A stretch of 64,000 nucleotides of DNA, from assembly GCF_000479335.1 (NCBI RefSeq), contig NC_022584.1, forward strand, positions 744,001-808,000, in the 5' to 3' direction. The translations under genes and the position numbers were made by a program. The DNA comes from Streptococcus ilei (GTDB taxonomy: Bacteria; Bacillota; Bacilli; Lactobacillales; Streptococcaceae). Shown here in pieces: positions 46,622 through 55,707 of this stretch (positions are counted from its first letter, which is position 1; each line of letters opens with the position of its first letter). Below the pieces are notes generated by a model. The model searched no databases and had not been told where the DNA came from. It saw only the letters and a program-made list of their open reading frames with translations.

Positions 46622-46670
46622 GTAATATTTTGTATTACATCATTATACACTCTTTCATAAAAGAAGCAAG
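46622..46670 (-). promoter_or_regulatory. Promoter and operator of the VOC gene
   Basis: TTGCTT (46670-46665), a 16-nt spacer, TATAAT (46648-46643). TGTAATA (46622-46628) and TATTACA (46634-46640) form a 7-bp palindrome right after the -10. Confidence 0.65.
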
Positions 46671-46684
46671 AAAAACAACTCGAC

Positions 46685-46714
46685 AAAAAACCCTCCTTAG
46701 AAAACTAAGGAGGG
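46685..46714 (-). terminator. Terminator of the toxin-antitoxin unit
   Basis: Perfect 10-bp arms, CCCTCCTTAG and CTAAGGAGGG, around a tetraloop, followed on minus by six T residues. Confidence 0.9.
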
Positions 46715-46788
46715 TGAGTTATGATAATCCTTAACTAAACAGTTTACAGTCACATCAAGACACAAAATCCTATTCAGTCACCATTTAC

Positions 46789-47871
46789 TTAAACAAAGTA
46801 ATAGTTCACCTTCAACTCTCTGAACTGCTCATATCCAAGATACTGATCCTTCTGCAATCTTCCTAAAACAATACTAGGATGAATATCTATCTCCTCAGAA
46901 AAGCGAAGGATATCTGACTTATCAAAGTTTCCTTTTTCAACAAAAACTTGATAGTCTTCTGGGCTAATCAAGAGATCTTTTGCAAACTGGTCTGCCCGTT
47001 CCTCAGAACGACGGTAGGATTCACTATTTCCATCATCAGATGAAAAATCATTCTCCAGAATATGTCCTATCTCATGAAAGAGTGAGAACCAGAAAATATC
47101 GGATACTTTATTTCGATCAGTGAGTAAAAGCAAGGCACTACCATTACTGAATTTTTTAGTCGCTCCATTCAGATTAGCATTTGGCAACGCAGGTAGACCG
47201 ACTAAAACAACACCACAGTCTAACAAGATATCAGACAAGCACTGAGGAAAGACTTCTGGGTCTTGTCTGGTCAACTTTCTCAAAGCAGGTAAGCTTCTCT
47301 CAAGCTTTCTGCGATTGAGCTTAGTACTCGTTACATCACGCGCTTTTTTAGACGCCAACTCCAGCATGATATTGGAGTTAACTATACTTTTGGTCGTGAA
47401 TTCACGCGTATTCCGATAGCTGACTAGATGGTTAAAAGATGTAAGGTTTTCTAAACTTGCCACACCGAGAATCTTGCGAAGCTCGACAATCTTCTCCTTC
47501 AAGCTATAGCGTTTATCTGGAACGTAGCCTTCTGCCTTAAAATATTTGAAATCAATCATCTCACAGATTTCTTTCTCGCTACCTTCTTCTAGCTCTTTTT
47601 GTTCTACAATCTCTGCAACTTTTACATCATAAGCATTTTGAAGATTAAGCCAAGTTTGCATGGAAATTCCGCTTAGCTTGGCTAACTTATGAGCTGTCTC
47701 TTTACTAATGGACTCCTCAGCATTGACTAGCTTGCTGACAGTCTTTGCTGAAACTCCCAAACGCTCCGAAAATTCTTTCTGCGTTACATTATAATCTTCA
47801 ATCAACTCTTCAACATACTGACCTGGATGAAAAGCAATCAGGTCTTTGTATTCAACAATTTTATTACTCAT
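46789..47871 (-). CDS. HigA-type antitoxin fused to ImmA/IrrE-like metalloprotease domain
   Basis: 360 residues. The N-terminal part (about 15-75) is an XRE helix-turn-helix of the HigA/VapI kind (YNVTQKEFSERLGVSAKTVSKL). The C-terminal part (about 200-360) is an ImmA/IrrE (DUF955) domain with the zinc motif HEIGH in FSLFHEIGHILEN, followed by RSEERADQFAKDLL, whose Glu is a likely third ligand. It overlaps the upstream toxin gene by 8 nt. The fusion suggests an antitoxin that both represses and may be turned over or cleave; this is inferred. Confidence 0.85.
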   Translation of the reverse strand: MSNKIVEYKDLIAFHPGQYVEELIEDYNVTQKEFSERLGVSAKTVSKLVNAEESISKETAHKLAKLSGISMQTWLNLQNAYDVKVAEIVEQKELEEGSEKEICEMIDFKYFKAEGYVPDKRYSLKEKIVELRKILGVASLENLTSFNHLVSYRNTREFTTKSIVNSNIMLELASKKARDVTSTKLNRRKLERSLPALRKLTRQDPEVFPQCLSDILLDCGVVLVGLPALPNANLNGATKKFSNGSALLLLTDRNKVSDIFWFSLFHEIGHILENDFSSDDGNSESYRRSEERADQFAKDLLISPEDYQVFVEKGNFDKSDILRFSEEIDIHPSIVLGRLQKDQYLGYEQFRELKVNYYFV

Positions 47872-48202
47872 AGTGATTGCTGACCTCCTCTATTTTTAGG
47901 ATTTCGATTTCAACAGGACTAGGAAATACCTTTTCTAGATCCTCTTCAAGAAAACCGACAATCAAACGATAGGAACTTTTTCGACCATCTATATCTAAAG
48001 CGAACTGCCCCTGTCTCTTTCCCTTGAGTGGGTGAAAGTGATATTTAGGAAAAGCTGTCACACTGGCCAAAGAATCCGCTGCTTCCAAAAAGGTAATCAA
48101 CTGATGCAACTTTACCGCAATCTTATCCGAAAAATCCTTTTTCGCCTGTCTCAGCTCTGTGCACTGCTTTTTAACAGTTTTGTTTGTATAGATAAGCTTC
48201 AT
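47864..48202 (-). CDS. HigB/RelE-superfamily toxin
   Basis: 112 residues, a typical length for HigB-like mRNA interferases of the RelE/ParE fold. The signature HPLKGKRQGQFALDIDGRKSSYRL (residues about 58-80, basic and aromatic) matches RelE/HigB sequences. Toxin-first order with an overlapping HigA-like gene downstream is characteristic of higBA. A 37-nt perfect palindrome lies at the promoter. Confidence 0.85.
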   Translation of the reverse strand: MKLIYTNKTVKKQCTELRQAKKDFSDKIAVKLHQLITFLEAADSLASVTAFPKYHFHPLKGKRQGQFALDIDGRKSSYRLIVGFLEEDLEKVFPSPVEIEILKIEEVSNHYE

Positions 48203-48215
48203 AAGTTCCTTTCTG

Positions 48216-48252
48216 TTATAATTAAATTACCTTTTAGGTAATTTAATTATAA
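48216..48252. promoter_or_regulatory. Perfect 16-bp palindrome at the toxin-antitoxin promoter
   Basis: Arms at 48216-48231 and 48237-48252 are exact reverse complements (each ending ...AATTACC and GGTAATT...), separated by five bases. The arms contain TATAAT-like -10 sequences on both strands. It ends 14 nt before the toxin ATG, the position expected for autorepression by the antitoxin. Confidence 0.8.
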
Positions 48253-48261
48253 CATGAATGA

Positions 48262-48296
48262 ACAATAAAAGCCAGCCAAAGCTTGACTTGGCTGGG
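48262..48296 (-). terminator. Terminator of the hsd-kwa operon
   Basis: CCAGCCAA (48295-48288) pairs with TTGGCTGG (48279-48272) on the minus strand, followed by CTTTTATTG. Located just after the membrane-protein gene and before the TA palindrome. Confidence 0.7.
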
Positions 48297-48330
48297 ATTA
48301 TAGTTATTAATTTAGAATAAGAAATGTTAC

Positions 48331-48906
48331 TTATTTTCTTTTTAAAATGTAAATTCCATCACCTAATCTATAACTAGTTAATTCTACATCTGTTGCTCTC
48401 GCTGTTTCTATATCATCAAACGAGAGATTTGTTATGATATGATGAGCGTGAGGAAAACCTGTAACTCCAAATATCTTAAACCCAAAAACTCCTAGAACAG
48501 GGTTTAGATAACTTGCATTACTACCAACATACATTAATCCAATCAAAAGAAATAACAATGAATTCATGAAAATACTAGTTGTATTATTCATATCAAAAGA
48601 CAGTAACGGAGTAAAATACGTAACAATGTAGTTCATCAATGAGTCACTTTCCGGTGATATTTCCATTTCCCTCGGTATTTTGAGACTTTCCTTACCGTCA
48701 AACTTAAATAATTTCCATAATTTAATAATTGAAATAAAAATTAGAACAACAAAAACTATACGAATCAATTTATGGTCAAAATCAAAAGCTATTAATCTCT
48801 CAAATGAGAATTTGGAATAATTAATATTACTAAAAAGAAGCCATAAATATAGTGGTAGATACGAGGTGATAAACAATGTCCACTTAGAAAAAAGATCTCG
48901 CTGCAT
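48331..48906 (-). CDS. Four-helix membrane protein, KwaA-like (Kiwa anti-phage)
   Basis: 191 residues. Transmembrane segments at about 10-28, 48-66, 90-104 and 108-130, then a roughly 50-residue cytoplasmic C-terminus (NPVLGVFGFKIFGV, later TSYRLGDGIYILKRK). Four helices, size and pairing with a DUF4868 gene match KwaA, the membrane component of Kiwa, though order here is reversed. Start overlaps the upstream gene by 1 nt (TAATG), the same junction type as hsdR/hsdM. AT-rich compared with flanking genes, as for transferred DNA. Direct homology to KwaA could not be tested; a different membrane partner of DUF4868 is the alternative. Confidence 0.6.
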   Translation of the reverse strand: MQRDLFSKWTLFITSYLPLYLWLLFSNINYSKFSFERLIAFDFDHKLIRIVFVVLIFISIIKLWKLFKFDGKESLKIPREMEISPESDSLMNYIVTYFTPLLSFDMNNTTSIFMNSLLFLLIGLMYVGSNASYLNPVLGVFGFKIFGVTGFPHAHHIITNLSFDDIETARATDVELTSYRLGDGIYILKRK

Positions 48907-49883
48907 TACATACGTCCTTCTTCAACCGTTTCAACTTCGGAAATATAAGCTGTTACAAGAGCATCTGATATAGCATTAATCAATTGTACACAATTTTTCT
49001 CATCAGTAATACTTAGCTTTCCATTACTGAACGTAACCCCTTCAATTTCTTTATAAAATTTATGATTAGGATCATCTTTTATAGTTTGTATTTTGTCAAT
49101 ATGTTTAACTGTTTCTGTAAAACGATTCGTATCAGAAACAATTTTAATTAACCTCGTAGCAAGTCTTTTACCATTGATCACTTTTGTTTTCAAAAAATTA
49201 ATTGAAGCTTGTTCAAATATAGTTTTTATATTTGCATCAGTATTTAGAATTTCTGTTGCTTGCTCAGCAAATTTTTTATTCATACCAAATATAGAATCAA
49301 ATTTTGATTCTGCTTGATTGATTAAAATTTTTTCATCATTTACAATCATTAAATCAATCTTTTTATTTAAACCAAATAGATTATTTCGTTCTCTTAATTT
49401 AATTTTACTATCCGTAAAATTACCAAATAACATCTTTTTTTTCAATTGAAATGCATTCACAAAAGAACCGATAAATTTTAGATTAATAACACCACTCTTC
49501 TTTATTTCAATCAAATAGTTATGCAAATCTTTTTCCGTCTCACAACTTGTACTCAGTAGATGTTGTTGTTCATCATTAAATTGTGAAATTACAGATTGAA
49601 CATTCTCATATTCTGAAACCTCTACTTGCTCATGTACATTCTTATATGTTATGACTGGATCATATGGTTTTATTTCTCGATTACTAAAAGTAGATTTATT
49701 CATACTTTCAATAATGGCTTTAAGTATATTTTCTTTAGTTTTCTTATCAGCATCTTGTTTATATAAAAAAATCTCATTTTTCTTAATTTTAATTAGAAAA
49801 ATCTTAACATATTCATCAAAATCTGGTTGTTGACTAAAAGAAATCAACCGGTTTTTTTCGTCATTAATGTTTATTTGAATCAA
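48906..49883 (-). CDS. DUF4868-like protein, KwaB-like (Kiwa anti-phage), probable TTG start
   Basis: 325 residues from the TTG at 49883, preferred because AGAGGAAAGAGG lies 6 nt upstream; an ATG at 49922 lies within hsdS and has no ribosome site. Soluble, lysine-rich alpha/beta protein. The central block (FGLNKKIDLMIVNDEKILIN, then SKFDSIFGMNKKFAEQATEIL, about 175-220) has the strand-then-IF.....F pattern of DUF4868. In known Kiwa, KwaB binds DNA and is held by KwaA. Codon use and base composition are strikingly AT-rich. It follows hsdS by 16 nt, so it belongs to the same operon. Confidence 0.62.
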   Translation of the reverse strand: MIQININDEKNRLISFSQQPDFDEYVKIFLIKIKKNEIFLYKQDADKKTKENILKAIIESMNKSTFSNREIKPYDPVITYKNVHEQVEVSEYENVQSVISQFNDEQQHLLSTSCETEKDLHNYLIEIKKSGVINLKFIGSFVNAFQLKKKMLFGNFTDSKIKLRERNNLFGLNKKIDLMIVNDEKILINQAESKFDSIFGMNKKFAEQATEILNTDANIKTIFEQASINFLKTKVINGKRLATRLIKIVSDTNRFTETVKHIDKIQTIKDDPNHKFYKEIEGVTFSNGKLSITDEKNCVQLINAISDALVTAYISEVETVEEGRM

Positions 49884-49899
49884 TTTATGCCTCTTTCCT

Positions 49900-51048
49900 C
49901 TACTCCACCTTGACCTGCCCATTCATCAGCATTGGTAAGAGCCAATCGCGAAGTTGGGTGAGTTCTTGGTTTTGGTTTTCTAGAATCTGTTGTTTTAACA
50001 TTATGGGTTGTAGTTTAGCATCTAATTTTGAAATAATTTCAATCGGCGGAACTACAATTTTAGCCTGCTTTAAATGGTCCTGAGTAATATGTCCCATAGT
50101 TGTTTTTCTCAACTCAGCAATTGCTTTAAATACCTTCAAATAGCTTTTCAATTCAAAGTAGATGAAGGATTCTGGATAAGTGTCCGAAGTAACTTTAAAA
50201 ATATGTTGATTTAAAGCTCCCTTTTCTTTCCCCCAGATTATAACCTCTAATGTTGCAGACCAAGAAAATAATATGTCTCCTCTCTCTACAACTGCTTCTG
50301 AGGGAATATCCAATCTTGCTTTTTCTGTATCCTTCGAGAAGCCATTCATCATTTCTCTAATTTTAATGACAGGAAGGTAATCATCCTCTGTTGTATCTGG
50401 TCTATATTTTTGCATAGCTAATCCATTATAGAAATTCGCTATATTCCATAAAGAATCCACTCCCCACCCTTCTGGGATTTCGCGTTTGAGTTCTGGGTGA
50501 TAGACCATCTTTCCGCCTGATGATTTGTAGGGTTTGCCATTCTGGTCTGGGAAATCAAACTGCACAAACCAGTAGTCATAGAGGGTCTTAGCCATGGCTT
50601 CCAACTCTTGGTTGATTTGGTTGTTGATTTGGATTTTTTGGTCAATTATTGAGATAGAATTTGCAATTATCTTTTGTTTTTCAATATCGATTTCAATATC
50701 AACAATCATGTCTTTTAACATACTTTGAGTAATAAGTGGTTGACTAGAACCAATTTGTTTACTATTTAGATTTAAAGACTTTAATACATAATACAAGTAA
50801 GTTAAATCTTGACCTTCTTTCGGGACACCTGCGATTGCATTATCTGAAACCCAACATAAATTTTCTTCAACATGTATACTTCCGCAATATGCACCCACTC
50901 TTCCGACAACTATAGTATGACTAAAATTAGATTTATCGGTATATCCTAATATTCCGTTACCTCCGTATATAGGTATAATTCCATCACTTTTTTTTATCGA
51001 TTTTCCATTTTTAAAATCAATTACATCACCTAATCTAATCTTTACCAT
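49900..51048 (-). CDS. hsdS: Type I restriction-modification specificity subunit
   Basis: 382 residues, two target-recognition domains (about 1-115 and 195-315), each followed by a coiled-coil spacer (EKQKIIANSISIIDQKIQINNQ; ISKLDAKLQPIMLKQQILENQNQELTQLRDWLLPMLMNG in segments). It determines the bipartite DNA target for HsdM and HsdR. Start overlaps hsdM by 14 nt. The TRDs are more AT-rich than hsdM. No second hsdS or invertase is present, so no phase-variable shuffling is visible. Confidence 0.93.
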   Translation of the reverse strand: MVKIRLGDVIDFKNGKSIKKSDGIIPIYGGNGILGYTDKSNFSHTIVVGRVGAYCGSIHVEENLCWVSDNAIAGVPKEGQDLTYLYYVLKSLNLNSKQIGSSQPLITQSMLKDMIVDIEIDIEKQKIIANSISIIDQKIQINNQINQELEAMAKTLYDYWFVQFDFPDQNGKPYKSSGGKMVYHPELKREIPEGWGVDSLWNIANFYNGLAMQKYRPDTTEDDYLPVIKIREMMNGFSKDTEKARLDIPSEAVVERGDILFSWSATLEVIIWGKEKGALNQHIFKVTSDTYPESFIYFELKSYLKVFKAIAELRKTTMGHITQDHLKQAKIVVPPIEIISKLDAKLQPIMLKQQILENQNQELTQLRDWLLPMLMNGQVKVE

Positions 51049-52645
51049 ACTTCAACCCCTTCATTTGATCTTCTATCTCCTGCTCCAGTGCATGCGATTG
51101 CTGGAAGAGGTCTGAGAGTTTGTCTTGAAAGGCGGTCATCTTAGCTTCAAACTCTTCTGCTGTGATATTCACATAGTCGATCTTGATGTCAAAGTATTGT
51201 CCTGCGCTGAGAGAGTAGTTTTTCTCCTTGATATCCTCATAAGAGACAGAGACAGAAAAGTCCTCGACGGCTTCTTTCTTGATAAAGGTCTCGACGATCT
51301 TTTGCTCTTCTTCAGGAGACAGCACAGTTTTTTGGTTCTTGCCTTCCTTGACCTTGGTTCCGAGGTTTGAGGCATCAATGAGGACGACATCACCCTTGTT
51401 TTTCTTATCGATAAAGAGGATGGAGACATTGGTTCCTGTCGTCGCAAAGATATTGGACGGCATAGAGACAACACCTGCCAGCATTTGATTATCCACCAAG
51501 TGTTGACGGATGGTCTTGTCAATCCCTGACTGGGCAGTGATAAAGCCTGTCGGCAAGACAACAGCTGCTTTACCATCTGGTTTCAAGGAGTAGATGATAT
51601 GCTGAACAAAGAGCTCATAGATAGCCATCTTGTCCTTAGACTTGGCTGGAACCTTTGGCACTCCTGCAAAGAATCGCTCGCTAGCTTCTGGCAAGATCTC
51701 CACTTGGTCACGCCACTCTGAAAAGTCCAGCTTGAAAGGAGGGTTCGACACGATATAGTCCATCTTTTCAGGATGACGATTCCGCAGAATGGTATTTCCT
51801 TCAACGATATTATGGATGGAGTGTTGCAATCCATTCAAAATCAGATTAAGACGGAGGAGATTAGAGGACTTTTGCGAGATATCCTGGCTATAGACTGTAG
51901 TTTTTTCCACACCAATACGACTAGCTAGATTCATAAGCAAGGTACCCGAACCTGCTGACGGGTCATAGATACGCACGTTTGACGGTTGGTCATTTCCCAC
52001 CAAGATATCCGCGATAATCTTAGCTACTGAGTGAGGTGTATAGTACTCAGCATAGGTCCCCCCACCATCTTTGTTGTAGTCCTTGATCATATACTCAAAG
52101 AGGGTAGAGAAAAAGTCAAAACCTTGTGAAAAAATAGCTTCATCAAACTTGACGCGTGCAAGAAGATTGATGATGGATTTGGCAACTTCGTTGCGCTTAC
52201 TACTATCTGAGATGTTATCGGTAATCAGACGCTCCGTAAAGAGACGAACAGTTGTGTCTCCTTCTGTATGCACAGAGAAGATATCGTTATTGTCAATGGC
52301 GATTTGGTTGAGGGTATTTTCAAAAGTTTCGTAAAAAGTCGGCTCATTTTGCTGACGATGGAGGGTTTCAATCAACTGGTCTGGCTTGAGCCAAGCTGTG
52401 CTGGTACCGATATCCTCCAAGAGCCAGTCATAGTCTTCCTCACTCATAGCCAGCAAGTTTTCATAGGTGTTGGACTCATCTAGGATCTTGGCTTGATACA
52501 AAAACTTGTCATTTAAAAATTTGTAGAGGAAGGACTGGGTGAGGAGTTTGTACTCACCCGCTTCTCCTCCTAGTCCCGCGTGGGTAAAGACAGCTTTCAA
52601 ATCATCTACCAAGCCTTGGACTTGGACTTTGTATGTTTCATTCAT
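51035..52645 (-). CDS. hsdM: Type I restriction-modification DNA methyltransferase subunit
   Basis: N6-adenine methylation of the site recognised by HsdS. 536 residues. SAM-binding motif DPSAGSGT at about 228-235, catalytic NPPF at about 301-304, N-terminal HsdM_N helical domain and C-terminal coiled coil (SDLFQQSHALEQEIEDQMK). ATG overlaps the hsdR stop by 1 nt. Confidence 0.95.
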   Translation of the reverse strand: MNETYKVQVQGLVDDLKAVFTHAGLGGEAGEYKLLTQSFLYKFLNDKFLYQAKILDESNTYENLLAMSEEDYDWLLEDIGTSTAWLKPDQLIETLHRQQNEPTFYETFENTLNQIAIDNNDIFSVHTEGDTTVRLFTERLITDNISDSSKRNEVAKSIINLLARVKFDEAIFSQGFDFFSTLFEYMIKDYNKDGGGTYAEYYTPHSVAKIIADILVGNDQPSNVRIYDPSAGSGTLLMNLASRIGVEKTTVYSQDISQKSSNLLRLNLILNGLQHSIHNIVEGNTILRNRHPEKMDYIVSNPPFKLDFSEWRDQVEILPEASERFFAGVPKVPAKSKDKMAIYELFVQHIIYSLKPDGKAAVVLPTGFITAQSGIDKTIRQHLVDNQMLAGVVSMPSNIFATTGTNVSILFIDKKNKGDVVLIDASNLGTKVKEGKNQKTVLSPEEEQKIVETFIKKEAVEDFSVSVSYEDIKEKNYSLSAGQYFDIKIDYVNITAEEFEAKMTAFQDKLSDLFQQSHALEQEIEDQMKGLKYGKD

Positions 52646-55600
52646 TAGTGTTGGTATTCCTCTTCATATCCTTCAAATAGTGACTCGACGATATAATTAA
52701 AATCCGCTCTTGTCAAACTACTTGCAGATTGGTTGGTTTTCATTTCAATCCGAGCTTCTTCTCGAATCATTTTCTTGAGAAAGTCCTCGTTATCGAGTAC
52801 TCCTTGATTTTGACCGATTTTACGGTCTAGTCTAACTTTAGAACCCTTGATGACATGGTAAATAGCAGGAAACTCGCTGACCGTGGTTGAGTTGGTCACG
52901 TGCTTGTAGGAACGAGCTGCCATCTCATCTCCATTAAAGTTCATGGTTAGACGTCTCATACGAGTATGATAGTCCTCCACAGACTTAAAGAGTTCTTCGT
53001 AGTCTTTTTGGGTTTCCTTGATATTCTCCATGGTGAAGCCTTCTTGGCCATGGATCAGGTGTTTTTTCATGATACGCTGAAATTCTTCGTAGAGAGAGAC
53101 CCACTCAGGATCTTTCTCATCACGTTGGTTCTTAATACCACTTGCAACTCGACGTTTCAAATCTTCCAAGTCATTGGCTGCTAGACGAAGTTCTTCTTCT
53201 GCAATCTTGACAAAGCTAAAGCTAGTTTCAGACATGGCAAGATTTAAGAGCGTCCGACTAGAGAAGTCGTCTGGTTTATCGATCAGAGACAGTGTCAGCA
53301 TCCTTCTAGATAGGACATTGAGCAGGGTTGCAATCTGAGCGATGTCAATCTGCTGGAGCAGGTGTTGGTAGCCAAGGAGACGGGCGATATTGTAGTACTG
53401 CTTGATAGACTCCAAGGCCTTACGAAGATCGATTAACTGCTTCTTATCCTTGATATCATTGATGGCTTGGGAGAAGTATTCTAGATTGTCCGTTGGATAG
53501 TCGATGAGGATATGCTCGGTCTTGTTCAACTCTTGAGAAATCTCATCTGCTGACACAAAGAGCGAGCCAAAAACATCCTCGCCATTTTCCCCAGTCAGAG
53601 CTGTATCATACTCTTGGTTGAGTTCTTCCAGATAGGCACGATTGGTCTTGTCAAACTCCTTGGAAATATCCGCAAAGTCGATGACATAGCCAAAGAGATA
53701 GTCCTTGTAGGGACGATTAACACGAGTTAAAGTCTGCAAAAGGTTGTGGGCCTTGATCTTGCGCCCTAGGTAGAGGCGCTTGAGACGAGGTGCATCAAAA
53801 CCTGTCAGGAGCATGGAGTAAACGATGATAAGGTCAATCTTACCTTCCTTATAGGCGTCTACCTTGTCCTTCTTCTCTTCTTTGTCTCCCTCGTCATGGA
53901 GGATGAGAGCTGAGGTCAACTTGGTCGAGCCAGCTTGACGACGTTCTTCTAATTGCTTTTCAAGCTCACGCGCCTGCTTGGACGAGTCACAGACAATCAT
54001 GCCACCGATGGTCTGGTCATCAAAGACCAAATCACGCGCACGATTGAAGTCCTCGATGATAAAGTCTAGCATAGGCTCCACATAGCGGGGATGGGCAAAG
54101 ATATCTTCCTTGGACAGGTCGCCACGTTGGATTTCTTCGTTGATGGTTCTGAGATTGTCCTTATAGGAGGTCTCGATATCTTCTCGCATCAGGCGTAAGG
54201 TAAAGCCGTCATCGATAGACTGGTTGTAATAGTATTTATGGATATAGTCTCCAAAGATATCACGCGTGGTCGCATGACTTTCCTTGGTCTTGCCATCTTT
54301 CTTATAGGTGATGAGGGGCGTTCCTGTCAAGGCAATCTTAATGGCCTTGGTATCTGCCTGATAGAGATTTGGCAGGTAGGAACCACGTTCATTGTATGAA
54401 CGGTGGGCTTCATCGATAAAGTAGACATTTTGACGATTGAGATCATAGCCTGAGCGGTCTGTCAGATCTGAATCATCCTTAAACTTCTGTATATTGACCA
54501 CAGCCACATCATAGCCGTCTTGTTTTTGATTGAGCTCTTGAGGGGTGTTGATGCGTTTAACCTTGAGACCTCGTTTGGTGAATTCCTTAAAGGCCTGGTC
54601 TGCCAAGTCCAAACGATCAACAACAAAGTAAAACTGAGGAACAATTCCCTCTTTTGAGAAATAGTTGGTTAGATAGCGAATATTGAAGAAGGCCAAGGCA
54701 GTCTTACCTGAACCTTGGGTATGCCAGATGACGCCCTTCTTGACTCCTTTTGCGATCGTTTCTTCGATAGCACGTGTCGCAAAATACTGAGGATAGCGCA
54801 TGACGTGCTTTTGTAGTTGCATCTGCCCATCCTTGCTTTGTTCTTCGACATAGACCAGACCAAAGCGAAGCATAAAGAGCAAGCGTTCCTTCTGGTACAA
54901 GGAAGATAGAAAGGCATTACAAGGTGTATCAGGATTTAGGTTTGTTGTAAACTCTGGCTGGGACTTGAGGGCAAAGCGCTTCATGTCTTCTAGGACAAAG
55001 TTGATTTGGTCCTCGGTTAGAGGGGAAAGGGAACGAAGGAAATCTTCTACTCTTTCTTCCTTGAAAGCATTAAATTTAGTTTTTGAATAGGCGTTTGAAC
55101 CGTAATAAGAACCCTGTTTTTGCTGACCTTGTCCACTGATATACGCTAAGTTATCAGATAAGGATATCAACTGGGTGATATTGTTAAAACGACGGAACTT
55201 ACGGTTTTCAAAACGGTATCTGGTTCTGTCCTGCTCTGACTGAATTCCAGTCTTGCCATCACGAATTGCATTGGGCTGTTTCACTTCGATATAAGAAAGA
55301 GGCAGACCATTGACAAAAATAACGATATCCGGACGAAATTCATCCTGACCATTTTGACATGTAACTTCAAGCGCCAGATGGAAGGTATTGGCTTCAGGAT
55401 GCTCCCAGTCAATATAAATGGCATCTTCCTGACCTTGCAGACGTTTAAAGAAAGAACGCCCCAAGTCGTTTTGATCCAGTTCCAACTTGATATTGGCTAG
55501 TTCTCTTTCAAAGTCATCTTCTGTCAAGTAGTTGTTAAATTTTAAAAATTGCTCCTTAAAAACAGATACAAGGATGTTGGTATCTGGATCTCTTTCTGCA

Positions 55601-55707
55601 ATTTCCTTCCCATTGCGAGGAAGATAGGTATAGCCCATACGCATGAGATGCAGAGCTGCTGGTATTTGTACCCTGGTTAGTTCAGAAAACTCTTTTTGTC
55701 TTTTCAT
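52645..55707 (-). CDS. hsdR: Type I restriction endonuclease/translocase subunit
   Basis: 1020 residues. N-terminal nuclease domain with Asp127, Glu141 and Lys143 (RPDIVIF, IEVKQPN), then SF2 helicase: Walker A QGSGKTAL (about 341-348), DEAHRS (about 441-446), LTGTPL, and motif VI-like TRVNRPY. Cleaves unmethylated DNA after translocation. First gene of hsdRMS-kwaB-kwaA; an extended -10 lies 110 nt upstream. Confidence 0.95.
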   Translation of the reverse strand: MKRQKEFSELTRVQIPAALHLMRMGYTYLPRNGKEIAERDPDTNILVSVFKEQFLKFNNYLTEDDFERELANIKLELDQNDLGRSFFKRLQGQEDAIYIDWEHPEANTFHLALEVTCQNGQDEFRPDIVIFVNGLPLSYIEVKQPNAIRDGKTGIQSEQDRTRYRFENRKFRRFNNITQLISLSDNLAYISGQGQQKQGSYYGSNAYSKTKFNAFKEERVEDFLRSLSPLTEDQINFVLEDMKRFALKSQPEFTTNLNPDTPCNAFLSSLYQKERLLFMLRFGLVYVEEQSKDGQMQLQKHVMRYPQYFATRAIEETIAKGVKKGVIWHTQGSGKTALAFFNIRYLTNYFSKEGIVPQFYFVVDRLDLADQAFKEFTKRGLKVKRINTPQELNQKQDGYDVAVVNIQKFKDDSDLTDRSGYDLNRQNVYFIDEAHRSYNERGSYLPNLYQADTKAIKIALTGTPLITYKKDGKTKESHATTRDIFGDYIHKYYYNQSIDDGFTLRLMREDIETSYKDNLRTINEEIQRGDLSKEDIFAHPRYVEPMLDFIIEDFNRARDLVFDDQTIGGMIVCDSSKQARELEKQLEERRQAGSTKLTSALILHDEGDKEEKKDKVDAYKEGKIDLIIVYSMLLTGFDAPRLKRLYLGRKIKAHNLLQTLTRVNRPYKDYLFGYVIDFADISKEFDKTNRAYLEELNQEYDTALTGENGEDVFGSLFVSADEISQELNKTEHILIDYPTDNLEYFSQAINDIKDKKQLIDLRKALESIKQYYNIARLLGYQHLLQQIDIAQIATLLNVLSRRMLTLSLIDKPDDFSSRTLLNLAMSETSFSFVKIAEEELRLAANDLEDLKRRVASGIKNQRDEKDPEWVSLYEEFQRIMKKHLIHGQEGFTMENIKETQKDYEELFKSVEDYHTRMRRLTMNFNGDEMAARSYKHVTNSTTVSEFPAIYHVIKGSKVRLDRKIGQNQGVLDNEDFLKKMIREEARIEMKTNQSASSLTRADFNYIVESLFEGYEEEYQH

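Noticed and set aside
49900..51048. Phase-variable hsdS inversion system
   Set aside because: Only one hsdS gene is present, with no inverted TRD copies and no recombinase gene nearby.
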